Positions 29,854 through 40,863 are shown, numbered from the stretch's first letter. The stretch: 64,000 nt of DNA from Tritrichomonas musculus (GCA_039105265.1 JAPFFF010000019.1:1024501-1088500); one strand, 5' to 3'. The notes: generated by a model not told the origin, from the sequence alone. Translations and numbers: made by a program.

Positions 29854-30669
29854 ATGTTTAAACAAAGGTTTGACTCGGATTCATCAGACTCTTTTGATTA
29901 CGTTCATGATATGGTTAGAGATTGTCTGAATAAGAACAAGAAACAGATCACGAATGCACTGATCAGAAAGATTCACAAAGACATCAATATTTACTATAAT
30001 TCTGTGAATATATTCGTTGGCAAACAAGTTTCGGGAAAGACGTTATCAGCAATTGAAGAAATCATTAAAATAGCGTCAATTCCAAATGCTACACATCTTC
30101 TCATATATGTATCCAAAACTGGTGAACAGAAAGATGTTACATTTGAGTCATTAAGGGAACTCATTGAAATACCAATAGCATATGTTTCTCAAGAGAATGC
30201 TGAAGAATACGTTAATGCATTGTTGAATTATAAGCAACTGTATTACACAATCCGGAAGGAACACCTTGAAGACAAAATCATTGATGAGCAACGAATCGAG
30301 ATATTCAAAGCATTGAAAGTTAATGATTTTCGTGAACCAATGTTGCATACATTGATACTATTTGATGATATTGCTAATAACAAATTACTTGCAAATGAGA
30401 AATCATATTTCAATAATCTGATGACTACATGTCGACATAACCATATATCATTCTTCTTGAATGTCCAGTTCTGGAAATCGTTATCAACAACCATTAAATC
30501 AAATGTCTCTACGGTATTCGTATTTGGGACATATTCAAAAGAGCAGTTGAGATACATTACTCATCAGATTACTATGAGCATATCGTTTGATGAATTGTAT
30601 GAACGATACAAAAATATGAATAAACATCAAAAGATTGTAATCGATTGCAATAATGGAAATGTAAGCTAA
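29854..30669 (+). CDS. FtsK/HerA-type packaging ATPase (element C)
   Basis: 271-residue ATPase. Walker A GKQVSGKT at residues 56-63 after a beta strand (SVNIFV); Walker B TLILFDDI near 166-173; a following Asn/Arg region (TTCRHNHISFFLNVQFW) fits the sensor strand and arginine finger area. Related to 21219-22133 in element B. It is expected to translocate DNA into the capsid at a portal-free vertex, as in the Polinton/PRD1 lineage. The next gene downstream faces it with an 11-base gap. Confidence 0.85.
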   Translation: MFKQRFDSDSSDSFDYVHDMVRDCLNKNKKQITNALIRKIHKDINIYYNSVNIFVGKQVSGKTLSAIEEIIKIASIPNATHLLIYVSKTGEQKDVTFESLRELIEIPIAYVSQENAEEYVNALLNYKQLYYTIRKEHLEDKIIDEQRIEIFKALKVNDFREPMLHTLILFDDIANNKLLANEKSYFNNLMTTCRHNHISFFLNVQFWKSLSTTIKSNVSTVFVFGTYSKEQLRYITHQITMSISFDELYERYKNMNKHQKIVIDCNNGNVS

Positions 30670-30680
30670 TAAGAATATAT

Positions 30681-31853
30681 TTACTCAAATCCATACCTTA
30701 TTCTGGCTGCTTCTTTGGCTGCTGCAAAGTCTTCATCATATTTTTGTCTATATCCCTTAACATGTTCATTAAGATATGTGATGATTTGACCTTTAATGGT
30801 ATTAATATATTCTTCTTTGGAAGTGGTTAATACATCATGCATATAGGTTCTAACAGCTTGTTTAACAGCTGGTTTCGCAAAGAGCCATTTCTCAAATGCT
30901 TTATATTCTGGGGTTTCTGCAACAGTATCAGATTCGAAATCAATGTGGTAAGTTGGTTCATATTGTTGTTTCAATACAACGAATTCATTCTGTCTTTCTT
31001 TAAGATCTTGCATCTGAGACAAACATGGATCTTTAACTAATGCTGCATACATTGCTGCTGCAAGTGATGCTTCAAATGCTTTAGTTTGACTTACTTCTAC
31101 AGCAACTTTACGAGCAAATTTGGCACCATCTTCAGTACCTCCACCGAGTTCAAGAAATGCTTGTTTGCATGCTGGGGCAACAATGTAACGTGCAAATGCT
31201 TGATATGGTGATAATGATTTTGATGGTGCATGAATATTCATTCTCTTACTCCATGCTTTATGTATTTTTGGATCATGATGAGTCCATCTAGTAACCTCTG
31301 AATAGTCATCATTATATACAGGTCCATAGTAATCATTATAGATCCAATCTTTAAAGCTTTGTTCTTTACGTTTGTCTTTCGTATCGTGACCAGTGTAATA
31401 CAAATTCTTGAAGACTGCATCAGAATTCTTAGTTGTATATCCATTAACAGCAACAATTTTACCATCACGTCTAACAACAAATTCTGATATTTTGTCTCCA
31501 TCGAGATCTTCTGCTCCACCTCTATATTTATTGTTTCCACCTTTTGGATTTTTATTCCAAATCTCAAATGCACCTGGCATGAATTTAGTGGATCTAACAA
31601 TATCACGTGCCATCTTACTGCTAACTAGGTTCTTAAGTGTATAATTATTAACTTCTTCAGGAGTATAATTGAATCCAATGGGTATCTTAGCTTTATGTGT
31701 TGGCCTACTTTTAATTTTTATACCGGCTTCGAATGCATTGAATGGATCATGATTGAATTGCCAACGCCATGGACGTTCTCCTTCTTCTTCTGGTGGTGGG
31801 GGTAATTCTGGTGGACGTTCACCTCCTTCAATTGCTGGTTGTTCATCTGACAT
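30681..31853 (-). CDS. probable virion-associated protein, 390 residues (element C)
   Basis: No family named with confidence. The N-terminal 30 residues are Pro/Glu-rich (disordered). Residues of about 50-180 form a conserved-looking domain (IGFNYTPEEVNNYTLKNLV.. KFMPGAFEIWNKNP.. DLDGDKISEFVVRRDGKIVA.. NGYTTKNSDA); the DLDGDKISEF stretch looks like a Ca-binding loop. The C-terminal half is helical and Ala-rich. Located among virion genes, so a minor capsid or core role is likely but inferred. Upstream TCATTTTTAATGTCGAC fits the motif family. Confidence 0.55.
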   Translation of the reverse strand: MSDEQPAIEGGERPPELPPPPEEEGERPWRWQFNHDPFNAFEAGIKIKSRPTHKAKIPIGFNYTPEEVNNYTLKNLVSSKMARDIVRSTKFMPGAFEIWNKNPKGGNNKYRGGAEDLDGDKISEFVVRRDGKIVAVNGYTTKNSDAVFKNLYYTGHDTKDKRKEQSFKDWIYNDYYGPVYNDDYSEVTRWTHHDPKIHKAWSKRMNIHAPSKSLSPYQAFARYIVAPACKQAFLELGGGTEDGAKFARKVAVEVSQTKAFEASLAAAMYAALVKDPCLSQMQDLKERQNEFVVLKQQYEPTYHIDFESDTVAETPEYKAFEKWLFAKPAVKQAVRTYMHDVLTTSKEEYINTIKGQIITYLNEHVKGYRQKYDEDFAAAKEAARIRYGFE

Positions 31854-31974
31854 CTTTGTGTCGACATTAAAAATAATGATAACCGATTCTTAAATCAAAA
31901 TATTTCATTTATGAAACCCTTGCATCTATTTGAACAAATTTCTTTCATAACATCAATGCTGGATAAACAGGTAC

Positions 31975-34674
31975 TCATACAATGTTGCATGGAATGTCAC
32001 ATGGAATCAAATCACTGCATTTCCATTCTGAACAAATTTCAACTTTACCAGGTTTCTTGACCAATGGGTCTATTCCAAATCTAACTAAAAGTATATCTTT
32101 ATAATTTCGGCATTTTGAGAATGATGGATAATAGCCTTTCCCTAATTTGATGACATCAGGTCTATGGCCATCAATATAATATATTGTTACTTTCGAATCT
32201 TCGTGATCATATGAGGCAACACCATAAAATATCATTGATCTCTTGTAACAATGGGCATTTACAGTAGTGTTTTTAATATGGTAACGGTATTTAAAGTGGT
32301 AACGCTTTTTTTTTAGAAAAAAAAATTTAAAAATTCAAAATTTAATTTTTTTCAACATAAAACAGAGTTTATTTAAATTAAATTATATAATAATATTTAC
32401 CATTATTTATATGATATTAATCACAAGGTTGTGTATCTATCTGTCTCAAATCAACAAAGTTTTTCGTCAACCAATTTAAAAAGTTAAAATCAAATTACTT
32501 CATTACCTTTTTAAAATTTTTGATATTTTCTTATTTAATTAGTTTAGCATCTATTCATCACTCATAATTTATACATCATTTAATTATAAATGATAAATAC
32601 TTTCTTTTGAAAAATAAAAATTATTTAAAAAATGTAACCATTTTCATAAGTGTTTATACAAAATAAAAAATTCTTATGAGTGCTTTTGATTATTTCCTTA
32701 AATCCTTTTTATATTTGATTGTATATTAGAAGAATTTTATTATTTTACTGTACTATTTACTTTTAACTCAAGCATAATGCTTTTTATAGGTCAAATGAAT
32801 ATGCTTTGAATGGCTCAAATTAAATTGAATTATAACCTAAATTAGATGATTGATCAATTTATCCTTATTATATAAATATATAGTTTATTGCGCTGTATTA
32901 TTAAAATAATAACATAAAAGTAATAATCTATACTAGAAGTTTCCTTTTCTTATAATGATCTCAAAAACTGAAAAATACATAGTTGTAAGCAAAAAAATTT
33001 CATAATTTTTCTCTTTCTCACCAAAAAGAATCAAAAGGATGTAATATCGAATTTTAGTTCGATATTATATCAATTCAATGATTTTGATAATAAAAAACGA
33101 TGAATTATCTAATGATTATAATATGATTATTTTTTCTTTAAAAATCGAATTTGAAAAAGTATCAATGAGATTTATTAATGAAATAAATATGTATATAAAA
33201 TGCTGAAACATAAGAGATAAAAATTGTCTAAAAAAAACAAAATTTGAATATTTGTTTTGCTGTTCGTTTATAATTTTTGGACGTTTATCAATAAATGAAG
33301 ATAAACCATTATCTTGTGCAAAACATATTATCTTATTGCATTATATCAATATATAAATATGTTTTAATGGTTTTTAACTAATTTTTAATTTGTAATTTCA
33401 GTAATCTGTTATGTTGTCGGGATAAAGATAGCACAAAATTGAAAGATGATGAAAAAGTTCTCTCAATAAGTCTCAGAATGAAAATCAACTCTGACTTCTA
33501 ATAAGTTAAATACATCTTTAAATGCAAATATGTTTTTATAAATATTATTTATAAATAACAGCATTTTATAGATAAATGAATCAATTCTTTATCATGAAAA
33601 GTAAACGGTCACCAAAAAATCAAAGATATACTCGTTTTTATAGTCAATAATTTTATTTTTACAAATTTAATTAATAATTATTAATATTCTCATAATATAT
33701 AATATGTTTATATTCTTAAATAAAATATTACTTTGATGTACATGTTTATAATCATGCTTTAATTTTTTTCATTGATTGACGAAAAACTTTGTTGATTTGA
33801 GACAGATAGATACACAACCTTGTGATTAATATCATATAAATAATGGTAAATATTATTATATAATTTAATTTAAATAAACTCTGTTTTATGTTGAAAAAAA
33901 TTAAATTTTGAATTTTTAAATTTTTTTTTCTAAAAAAAAAGCGTTACCACTTTAAATACCGTTACCATATTAAAAACACTACTGTAATTCTGGCTCTGTA
34001 AACAATCCTGTATGACCACTAGTGAGCATCAAATGAGGATTATCTAGCTCAATACCTTGATTCAAACACATTTGCTTAAAGTAATTGTGAACACTTTCAA
34101 GATAAGCTGAGTTATCTAAACTTGCAATCGTAGTTGATCTTTTCTTATATTTTTCCATTTCATTTTTATGCATTGCATTCTGGTGATTTGTATATGCTTG
34201 AAGATTTTGAGGATAGTTGTTGTTAGCAGTTTGGGCCAATTGGAATTGACGATTATTTTGATTATCTTTCAGAATATCTTCATCATGTTTAGTATTGGCT
34301 TGAATATGTGCTAATGCAACTACTTTATTGTTATCACTATTATGTTCAATAACTTGTAATGCATTCTGATTTGGCTCTGTTAATGTAGCTTGTAATTGAT
34401 TTCCATTCTGACTCATTGTTTTGGTATTAACCATATTTTTATTGAAATCCATTGAAGGATCATAAAATTCATCTAAATTGAAATAATTATTGTTATTGTT
34501 ATTGTTTGATGGTTGGGAGTTGTTGTTAGATGGGAATTTGTACCCATTATTATTTGATGATTGGAAGCTGTATGGATTATAGTTTGTTCCAGATGAATTA
34601 TTGTTTGTTCCAGATGGATTTCGTCTGTTTGAACCTGTACCTGGTGGATGTCTTCCTCCAAATAAACCACTCAT
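31975..34674 (-). pseudogene. Gln/Asn-rich element C gene split by a DNA transposon
   Basis: One gene in two parts, 33987-34674 (5' part) and 31975-32259 (3' part), separated by the TA-flanked transposon 32262-33984. The 5' part is Gly/Asn/Ser-rich with poly-Asn tracts, then a helical region (ENMEKYKKRS-like basic stretch near MHKNEMEKYKKRSTT). The 3' part is compact and beta-rich (IFYGVASYDHEDSKVTIYYI) with five Cys near its end. I do not recognise the family; the adenovirus-type protease expected in Mavericks is not otherwise identified in C, and this gene lies where one might sit, but I see no clear His-Asp-Gln-Cys set. Confidence 0.6.
32262..33984. mobile_element. TA-flanked DNA transposon with 0.2-kb inverted repeats
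   Basis: 1723 bp. Inverted repeats of about 213 bases at 32262-32474 and 33772-33984 start CAGTAGTGTTTTTAATATGG. TA dinucleotides at both sides (32260-32261 and 33985-33986) fit the TA target duplication of Tc1/mariner-type transposons, a group known from T. vaginalis (Tvmar1). The interior is about 80% A+T and has no reading frame above 60 residues, so it is a non-autonomous or long MITE-like copy. Inserted in a gene of element C. Confidence 0.85.
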
Positions 34675-34734
34675 TTTGGATTAACATAAAATTAATTGAG
34701 ATGTATAGTGCAAAATAGTTTAACATTAAGATAA

Positions 34735-37700
34735 ATGACTGCAATATTAACCAAACAAAATGCATTAGATGGAGCCTTGATAGGAGGTTCTGGCAAAGGT
34801 GGTGATGGAATATTTGATTCAATTCATGTTAAAGGTGATGCAACAATCGATGGTAGTTGTAAAATATTCATTGGTGAAGAATATGGTGAACCTCAAAGTG
34901 TCAAAGCATGTTTCGAAACATTTGGGAAAGCATTGACAGATATAACTAACGACATTCAATCACATCGAACTGTTATCGATACACATGGAACCGAACTTGC
35001 TGATCATGAAGATAGAATATCAACTTTAGAGAATGCTCCTCCATCTGCTATTGAAAGTGTAATGACTTATGAAGAAGGTTGCGATGAATTCATTATCGAT
35101 GCAAATAATATCCATAAATTAAGTGATTCGGATTCTCAGGACAGTTCAACATACAACATTCTTGAGATTGATTACTCTGGATCTGTAAGTGGACAAGTCT
35201 TTGAGATCATCTTTCCAAAGAATCTTGAAATTGAGAATGCTTATATTTCCTGTGACACCCAAAATAGATTCACAAATCCCATTATTGAATACATCACAGA
35301 TTCACAAAGCGATTCCAAATATCAATTGAAGTACGTCAGCAATGAATCAAAACCTCGAATATATATGTCGAAATCTGCAATCTACGACCCATTTGAACTA
35401 TATACCGATGGATTCATGAAGATCAAATTCGTTGGGAGAATGCATCAAATTGTAATTATTAAAGACTCTCAAAGCGATGGAGGTAACGATACATTAATGA
35501 ATCTCAAGTGTAATCTCATTGATGCTGACAATTGCTTCAAACTCTATAGATCTCCTTTACCTGACTTCTATACAATCAAGTCAATCGGGGATTACAATTT
35601 GGATACTGCAAATGGTTTATATTATGCTGACTGGGGATATAATCCTGATTCCGATTCATTCAATTCACTCATTGAAGGACAGACATTCGAGCTTCATGAT
35701 AACGTATTTGGGACTCATTACAAGCTTACTAAATCTGGAGGTAAATGGATTGGTACCAATTATTGCGTTAACATTCCACTGAAGATACGTAAAGAGAATT
35801 CATATGGATCCTTGAATAGAGACATTCCATACATTTCAATCAAGAAGAATGCTGCTAACATATTTGCTTTGAAGGGTCTAATCAATTTTGAATCCGGGAA
35901 TCCATTGAAGATGATGCTTGACAAGGGTATGATAACATATAGTTCCAATACTAGAATGGGTGATCCAGATGAAACCGATGATGTCTGGCGTGTATGGTTT
36001 GGATGCAATGAAGATAAGAGTGGAGACTATTCTGCTACATTAACCCTTGATGGACATACTTATGAATTCATCATTGGATTCAAATATTCATGGAAACATG
36101 AGCATACATATGAGATCAAAACCGACAACTATTTTGAATATATCCCTTACCGTTATGAATCATTTATTGAAACAGATTCTGATAATTTGAGAGTTTACAT
36201 GAATGCCTCACCAGAATTCAGCATCCCAATTGATGAAAATATTGAATATCCAGGTGGCAATACATTCGAGTTTCTAGCTTCAACGGGTTACTATTCTGTA
36301 TCACCTAGACCTGAATCTTGCACAACATTGATGACAAACTTCAATATCCAAACATCTGGAATAGTCATTGGAGAGAACATTGAATCACATATCTTTGAAT
36401 TGAATTCGTTAGGGAATGTTGTTGATATAGCTGTTAACGACATATCATCTTTGGAGAAATATTGTAATCGTTTGCAGAAAGAATTTGATGACATGCAACC
36501 TAAATTCAGTTGGTTTGATTACATTGCCGGTAAGTTCGTTAACATTGGATCATCTGTATTTACATTTGGGAAAGTCGGTGCTGGTGATCTATTGCAAATC
36601 TCTATTGATGGAATTAAAGGTCTTTCTAAACTATCATTTGCCAAAGATGCTGATAAAGATGATGGAATAGAATTAGAAGATATTGATGAAGTCGTTAGAG
36701 ACAAATCTGTGAATCAATCAAGAGAAATCATTAAAGAATTGACATATGTCGATACCATCATTGAGATCCCAAATGAGAAATATTGTCACAGATATTATAC
36801 TGATACATTGAAAGGTACATTAGAAGTTGAAACCAAAGTGGACAATGAGGGTGAAGTAATCAAGTTAAATACATATTCCATCAATGAAGATAAGAGTTTC
36901 ACATCAAATGAGTCATCAAATGGGTCACTTTATGAAATTACTTTCGAAGATCCATATCTATTGATTCTTACCATGGGAAGTCATGAACCATTATCAGTTA
37001 GAATCAAGTATACAACCAAAGTTGAGAATTCTGAATTAGGTTTAGGTGAAACGTTAACAAATAAGCAATTGATGTCTGCAGCTGCTATCAAGAAACTCAT
37101 TGAAAACCATAAAACAAATTGGTTGAATGAGATCCCAAAAATGCCAGAGAATTTGGTTAATGAATCTTCATTGAATACTACGTTGAACAATTATGCTTTG
37201 ACAACAGATATGACCCATGCTATTGATCAAGTGAAAAGCGAAATTCCAGAAATTATTGAGGGACAAACAACAATTCAATTCGAAATCGTCAATAATACAA
37301 TTCCTGATTTGGATTACGACAAATATCATGAAATGATTGAGCAATGTGGGTTGGATATTGTTTCATCAGACAGTTTCTATACGGCTCATTATGTTCACGT
37401 AGATTATTCGTTCAATGACGATGATGATAATCAACCCTCTCAGATAATGCGTATCGAAGGAAGTAATTCTGGTCTTTGGATTCTGTATCACTCCCATGAA
37501 TTAATCAATCCAGGAACTGGTGAAACACCGGAAATATTATCATGTTCAATTACCAAAAATATCGAGCCAACAGACAAAAATGCTTATTCAGCAAGATATG
37601 TGTCTAATACTTTTGCTTTGAAATCTGATATCCCTGAACCAGTTGACTTGACACCATATTACACTAGTGCCCAGGCTGATGAGAAGTTCGTTGATGAAGA

Positions 37701-39435
37701 TGAATTGGCTTATGAATTAGATAAGTATGAGACCAAGGATGTGGCTGATGGTAAATATGCTCTCAAAACGGATATCCCTAAGGTACCAACAGATTTGGTT
37801 AATGAATCTGCACTGAGTACAGCATTATATGGCACTGAATTGAATATTGAATATCTACCAAGTATAATCGATGGTGCACGTATCACACCTAGGATGCCTG
37901 ATGCTGGAGTTCATTTGGTATTTGATGTTAATTGGGGTGATTCGAGAGTTGATAATATAATAGATGATGATATAATGCATATTGATGTAATATTTAAACC
38001 AAATGTTTCTGCTAGCAATGCTGATGTAATGCAGAGGTATGATAATAATGGTAAATCAATTGATATAATAAGATGGCTTTATAGTGATGGGCGAATTACA
38101 TATACATCGTTAAATACATCTCATAGAGGTAATCCAATAGCATATAATTTCATTAGAGCTCAAATCGAATCACCATTCATTAAAACCACAAATGTTGCTG
38201 ATAGAAGTCCAGAACAAATCACAATTCAATGTACACAGAATGATAGTGGTTGTGTAATCCCAGATGAATATATAAGAAAGGTATTCACTACCAAAAATAT
38301 TATCGTCAAATTCAAACGAAATGCTAATGATGCATCATATGAAGAAGCTGAATATACTTATTCTGGACGAAGTAACTTGAATTTAATATACAAATCAACC
38401 AGTGGTGAGTCAAGTGAATCGATAGATATTCATTTTAATACCCATATTGTTTCATTGAGAGCTGAGGATGATACATTGACTAATATATATGATGCATCTA
38501 TCACATTAATCAGCAACCAACCTGTGAATGATAATATGATTACTTCGGTGAAATATGTGAATGATAACTTTGCATTGAAGTCGAATGTTGTTACAGATGA
38601 GCAGCTAATAAAAAGATGTGCCATTGATTGCAGTCCAATTACGGAGGGGTCCTCGGATATATCAATTCGTTATCTAAAACTTGTAGATAAGGTGATTAAA
38701 CTGGAATACATAGTAGGTGAATATGCACTATGTTGTGAAATAAGGGTGTTATTCCGTGATACAAATGGAAATTCCCATAATATAGTAATAGTATTACATC
38801 AGAGGACTGTGTATTTCGATAATTTCAAATTCCCACTATATTATGAAGACACTGTTGATATAACATCAAGTCCACTTACATATAACTTCCCAATAGGTGG
38901 ATATCCCTGGGCAACTACTCAGGAATTATTAGATGCTAGACAACTATATTCAAGACAAATCATGTCCCGAGAATATTTAGCAAAATTTAAGGGTGTAATG
39001 TATGGTACATCCAACACAACCATCACTCACTACTGTCCAATCGAAGCAGGTCAAAACATATCTGATTTCGTTGCAGGAAAGCCTGTATTCATGAGTGGAC
39101 ATGTATATAAATATGTTAACGGATCCTTCATTAGTTCCACTGCTAACGATTCAACTGATTGCATTTGTAGTGTAGTGATCAATGGATCCTATAAAGAGTT
39201 CGTTGGAGTGATTACAGAAGTGGATGCTGAAAATGGATGTATCAAATTTGCTTCTCATGGAGACTTTCTATTCACAGTTGATGATTCAAATCTCTATCAA
39301 ATTGGTGACGTAATTCTCTATAACGGAAAGATCTTGGATGCTGAATATGCCATGACTTTACGAATCCAGCAATCAATCGTTGGAAAGGTTACTGCAAAAA
39401 TAAATGAAACGACATTAGCTATCTTCAAATCTTAA
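34735..39435 (+). CDS. large fibre-like surface protein (element C)
   Basis: 1566 residues. N-terminal MTAILTKQNALD shared with the D fibre; early helix (ITNDIQSHRTVIDTHGTEL). Residues of about 250-560 share a multi-domain region with both element E proteins (LYRS..., then KW.G.N, and YYSVSPRPESCTTLMTNFNI). A hydrophobic Gly-rich segment lies near 600-620. A middle region with the DTKY/ADEKFVDEDEL tail-fibre type repeats leads to a beta-rich part (1045-1290) shared with the B fibre, an extra 140-residue module and a C-terminal knob (TTITHYCPIEAG to LAIFKS) shared with B and D. Likely the element's surface attachment protein; function inferred from fibre-like layout. Confidence 0.75.
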   Translation: MTAILTKQNALDGALIGGSGKGGDGIFDSIHVKGDATIDGSCKIFIGEEYGEPQSVKACFETFGKALTDITNDIQSHRTVIDTHGTELADHEDRISTLENAPPSAIESVMTYEEGCDEFIIDANNIHKLSDSDSQDSSTYNILEIDYSGSVSGQVFEIIFPKNLEIENAYISCDTQNRFTNPIIEYITDSQSDSKYQLKYVSNESKPRIYMSKSAIYDPFELYTDGFMKIKFVGRMHQIVIIKDSQSDGGNDTLMNLKCNLIDADNCFKLYRSPLPDFYTIKSIGDYNLDTANGLYYADWGYNPDSDSFNSLIEGQTFELHDNVFGTHYKLTKSGGKWIGTNYCVNIPLKIRKENSYGSLNRDIPYISIKKNAANIFALKGLINFESGNPLKMMLDKGMITYSSNTRMGDPDETDDVWRVWFGCNEDKSGDYSATLTLDGHTYEFIIGFKYSWKHEHTYEIKTDNYFEYIPYRYESFIETDSDNLRVYMNASPEFSIPIDENIEYPGGNTFEFLASTGYYSVSPRPESCTTLMTNFNIQTSGIVIGENIESHIFELNSLGNVVDIAVNDISSLEKYCNRLQKEFDDMQPKFSWFDYIAGKFVNIGSSVFTFGKVGAGDLLQISIDGIKGLSKLSFAKDADKDDGIELEDIDEVVRDKSVNQSREIIKELTYVDTIIEIPNEKYCHRYYTDTLKGTLEVETKVDNEGEVIKLNTYSINEDKSFTSNESSNGSLYEITFEDPYLLILTMGSHEPLSVRIKYTTKVENSELGLGETLTNKQLMSAAAIKKLIENHKTNWLNEIPKMPENLVNESSLNTTLNNYALTTDMTHAIDQVKSEIPEIIEGQTTIQFEIVNNTIPDLDYDKYHEMIEQCGLDIVSSDSFYTAHYVHVDYSFNDDDDNQPSQIMRIEGSNSGLWILYHSHELINPGTGETPEILSCSITKNIEPTDKNAYSARYVSNTFALKSDIPEPVDLTPYYTSAQADEKFVDEDELAYELDKYETKDVADGKYALKTDIPKVPTDLVNESALSTALYGTELNIEYLPSIIDGARITPRMPDAGVHLVFDVNWGDSRVDNIIDDDIMHIDVIFKPNVSASNADVMQRYDNNGKSIDIIRWLYSDGRITYTSLNTSHRGNPIAYNFIRAQIESPFIKTTNVADRSPEQITIQCTQNDSGCVIPDEYIRKVFTTKNIIVKFKRNANDASYEEAEYTYSGRSNLNLIYKSTSGESSESIDIHFNTHIVSLRAEDDTLTNIYDASITLISNQPVNDNMITSVKYVNDNFALKSNVVTDEQLIKRCAIDCSPITEGSSDISIRYLKLVDKVIKLEYIVGEYALCCEIRVLFRDTNGNSHNIVIVLHQRTVYFDNFKFPLYYEDTVDITSSPLTYNFPIGGYPWATTQELLDARQLYSRQIMSREYLAKFKGVMYGTSNTTITHYCPIEAGQNISDFVAGKPVFMSGHVYKYVNGSFISSTANDSTDCICSVVINGSYKEFVGVITEVDAENGCIKFASHGDFLFTVDDSNLYQIGDVILYNGKILDAEYAMTLRIQQSIVGKVTAKINETTLAIFKS

Positions 39436-40191
39436 AATCCAAAAATGTATTATTTTTAGCAAAAACCGTTCCCAGGTGGAGATGTAGTGCATTCAAAATC
39501 AGTAACGGACCGGTCCTTGGAGGAAACATATATGTATCTCCACCTGAGAACAGAAGAAGAAGAAAGAATTCCGTATATGACCTTTCTTTCACCCTAGCAC
39601 GACCGGAACGCATTAGCGAACATCGTCTAGATGTGGAATTATAATGGCTCTTCTTTCAACCTAGCACGACCGGAACGCATTATCGAACATCATCTAGGGA
39701 CGAGATCATATACGAAACCTCTCAGAAGAATATGAAGAATTTTACAAATAAAAACGGCCCATAGCAGAATCGAACCAGGTACTCCGTATTACCTTGGAAA
39801 CGCCTTACCACTGAGCCGTGTCTGGCCAGACATCAACATGAGTCCATATAGGGATTTATTTTTAAGAGAGTGTCACTTTTTGGCTTGGAGACCCTAACTC
39901 AGTGTAGGAAGCAGATAGAGCGGTTTTGACGATAGATTTGGGATATCGTTTTCGACGGTTATAAGGTCAATTTAATTCACCTTAACCGCCAAGGTCAAAT
40001 TATTTCACCTTCCCAGATATGGAAAAATATAGGATTTTGGCACCAATTTTCAGAAGGTCATATCTCAACGAATACTCAACCAATTTCGACGAATCACATA
40101 TCATATTAAAGCGCAGATAATGTAGAATCATATGTAGTGTTCAGTTATGTTTCAACTAATTCCATTTGAAGAGAAATCATTTAAACAAACG
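39436..40191. other. gene-free spacer of element C with repeats
   Basis: 756 bases between the fibre and KilA-N genes. It contains a direct repeat (CCTAGCACGACCGGAACGCA at 39592-39611 and again at 39660-39679, each followed by a near-identical 20 bases ending TCTAG), a tRNA-like stretch (39754-39819) and a second short direct repeat (AAGGTCAA..TTCACCTT, twice in 39965-40010). Its position matches the spacer 10760-11387 of element B. Confidence 0.6.
39754..39819 (-). other. tRNA-like sequence with A- and B-box-like motifs
   Basis: On the minus strand: GGCTCAGTGGTAAGGCG (A-box-like) and, about 30 bases on, GGTTCGATTC (B-box-like), ending in CCGTTTTT. The ends ACGGCT and GGCCGT can pair. D, anticodon and T stems are poor, so this is not a convincing working tRNA; it may be a decayed tRNA or a polymerase III-transcribed RNA. 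Confidence 0.3.
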
Positions 40192-40863
40192 TTAGTATTG
40201 AAATTCTGGGTAATACGTTGGAATGAACCATTTCCACTCAGATTCTAGTTTCGCTTTAGATTCATTTAATTGTTTCTTTAATGTTGTATCATTAGGGTTT
40301 GCATTTAATTGTTGCTTGATTGAGTTGTACTTATCGATGTCACTTTTGAGATCATCTTGTTCATTTTGATCCAATCTATGTACATCATCTCTGACACCCC
40401 AGCATTGACCATTAACTAAATCAACATCGATCTTCAATGTAATTCGTTTAGCAACTTCTTTAAAGATTGGTTTAGAATTCTCAACTGTGTCTGGTAAATG
40501 ATTCTTCTCAAGGACATCGTGGACTTTATCGTTAATGGAATCCATGAGTTCAGCAACAGTAAATGCATATTCAACACTGCAATATTCAGCAACAAAGTGA
40601 ACTAGTTTTGGATGTACATACTCACCTTGATATTTAGGAGCTACTTTATCAAGATAATATGAAGATGATTGAATCTGGCCACCTTTAGAATGATGCTTTT
40701 CGAATGCATTTATGATGTTCGCCCAAATCTTTGAGTTCTTGTAATGTCTCCAGAACTTTCCATTTGATGAACACATTTGTGATGCATTAACATATCCATC
40801 TTCTGTATTGATTGTGATTGAGATACCGTTGTATGTCTTGACTTCGAACTTGTTATTGTTCAT
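40192..40863 (-). CDS. KilA-N domain protein (element C)
   Basis: 223 residues. Residues of about 8-115 match the KilA-N layout: YNGISITINTEDGYVNASQM, then FWRHYKNSKIWANIINAFEK, the Gly-rich bend, and the end HPKLVHFVAEYCSVEYAFTVAEL. This DNA-binding module is known from poxviruses, phages and other large DNA viruses. The C-terminal 100 residues are helical and charged, ending in WKWFIPTYYPEF. It is a likely regulator of element genes or replication. Upstream TTTATTTTTATTTAA on its strand fits the motif family. Diverged from the B copy at 11388-12146. Confidence 0.85.
   Translation of the reverse strand: MNNNKFEVKTYNGISITINTEDGYVNASQMCSSNGKFWRHYKNSKIWANIINAFEKHHSKGGQIQSSSYYLDKVAPKYQGEYVHPKLVHFVAEYCSVEYAFTVAELMDSINDKVHDVLEKNHLPDTVENSKPIFKEVAKRITLKIDVDLVNGQCWGVRDDVHRLDQNEQDDLKSDIDKYNSIKQQLNANPNDTTLKKQLNESKAKLESEWKWFIPTYYPEFQY

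Noticed and set aside
33000-33700. Gene inside the TA-flanked transposon
   Set aside because: No reading frame of meaningful length on either strand; AT-rich filler only.
31975-34674. Adenovirus-type cysteine protease
   Set aside because: Expected in Mavericks and position plausible, but no clear His, Asp/Glu, Gln, Cys set could be read.
39754-39819. Functional tRNA gene
   Set aside because: A- and B-box-like motifs present but the T, D and anticodon stems do not pair well.
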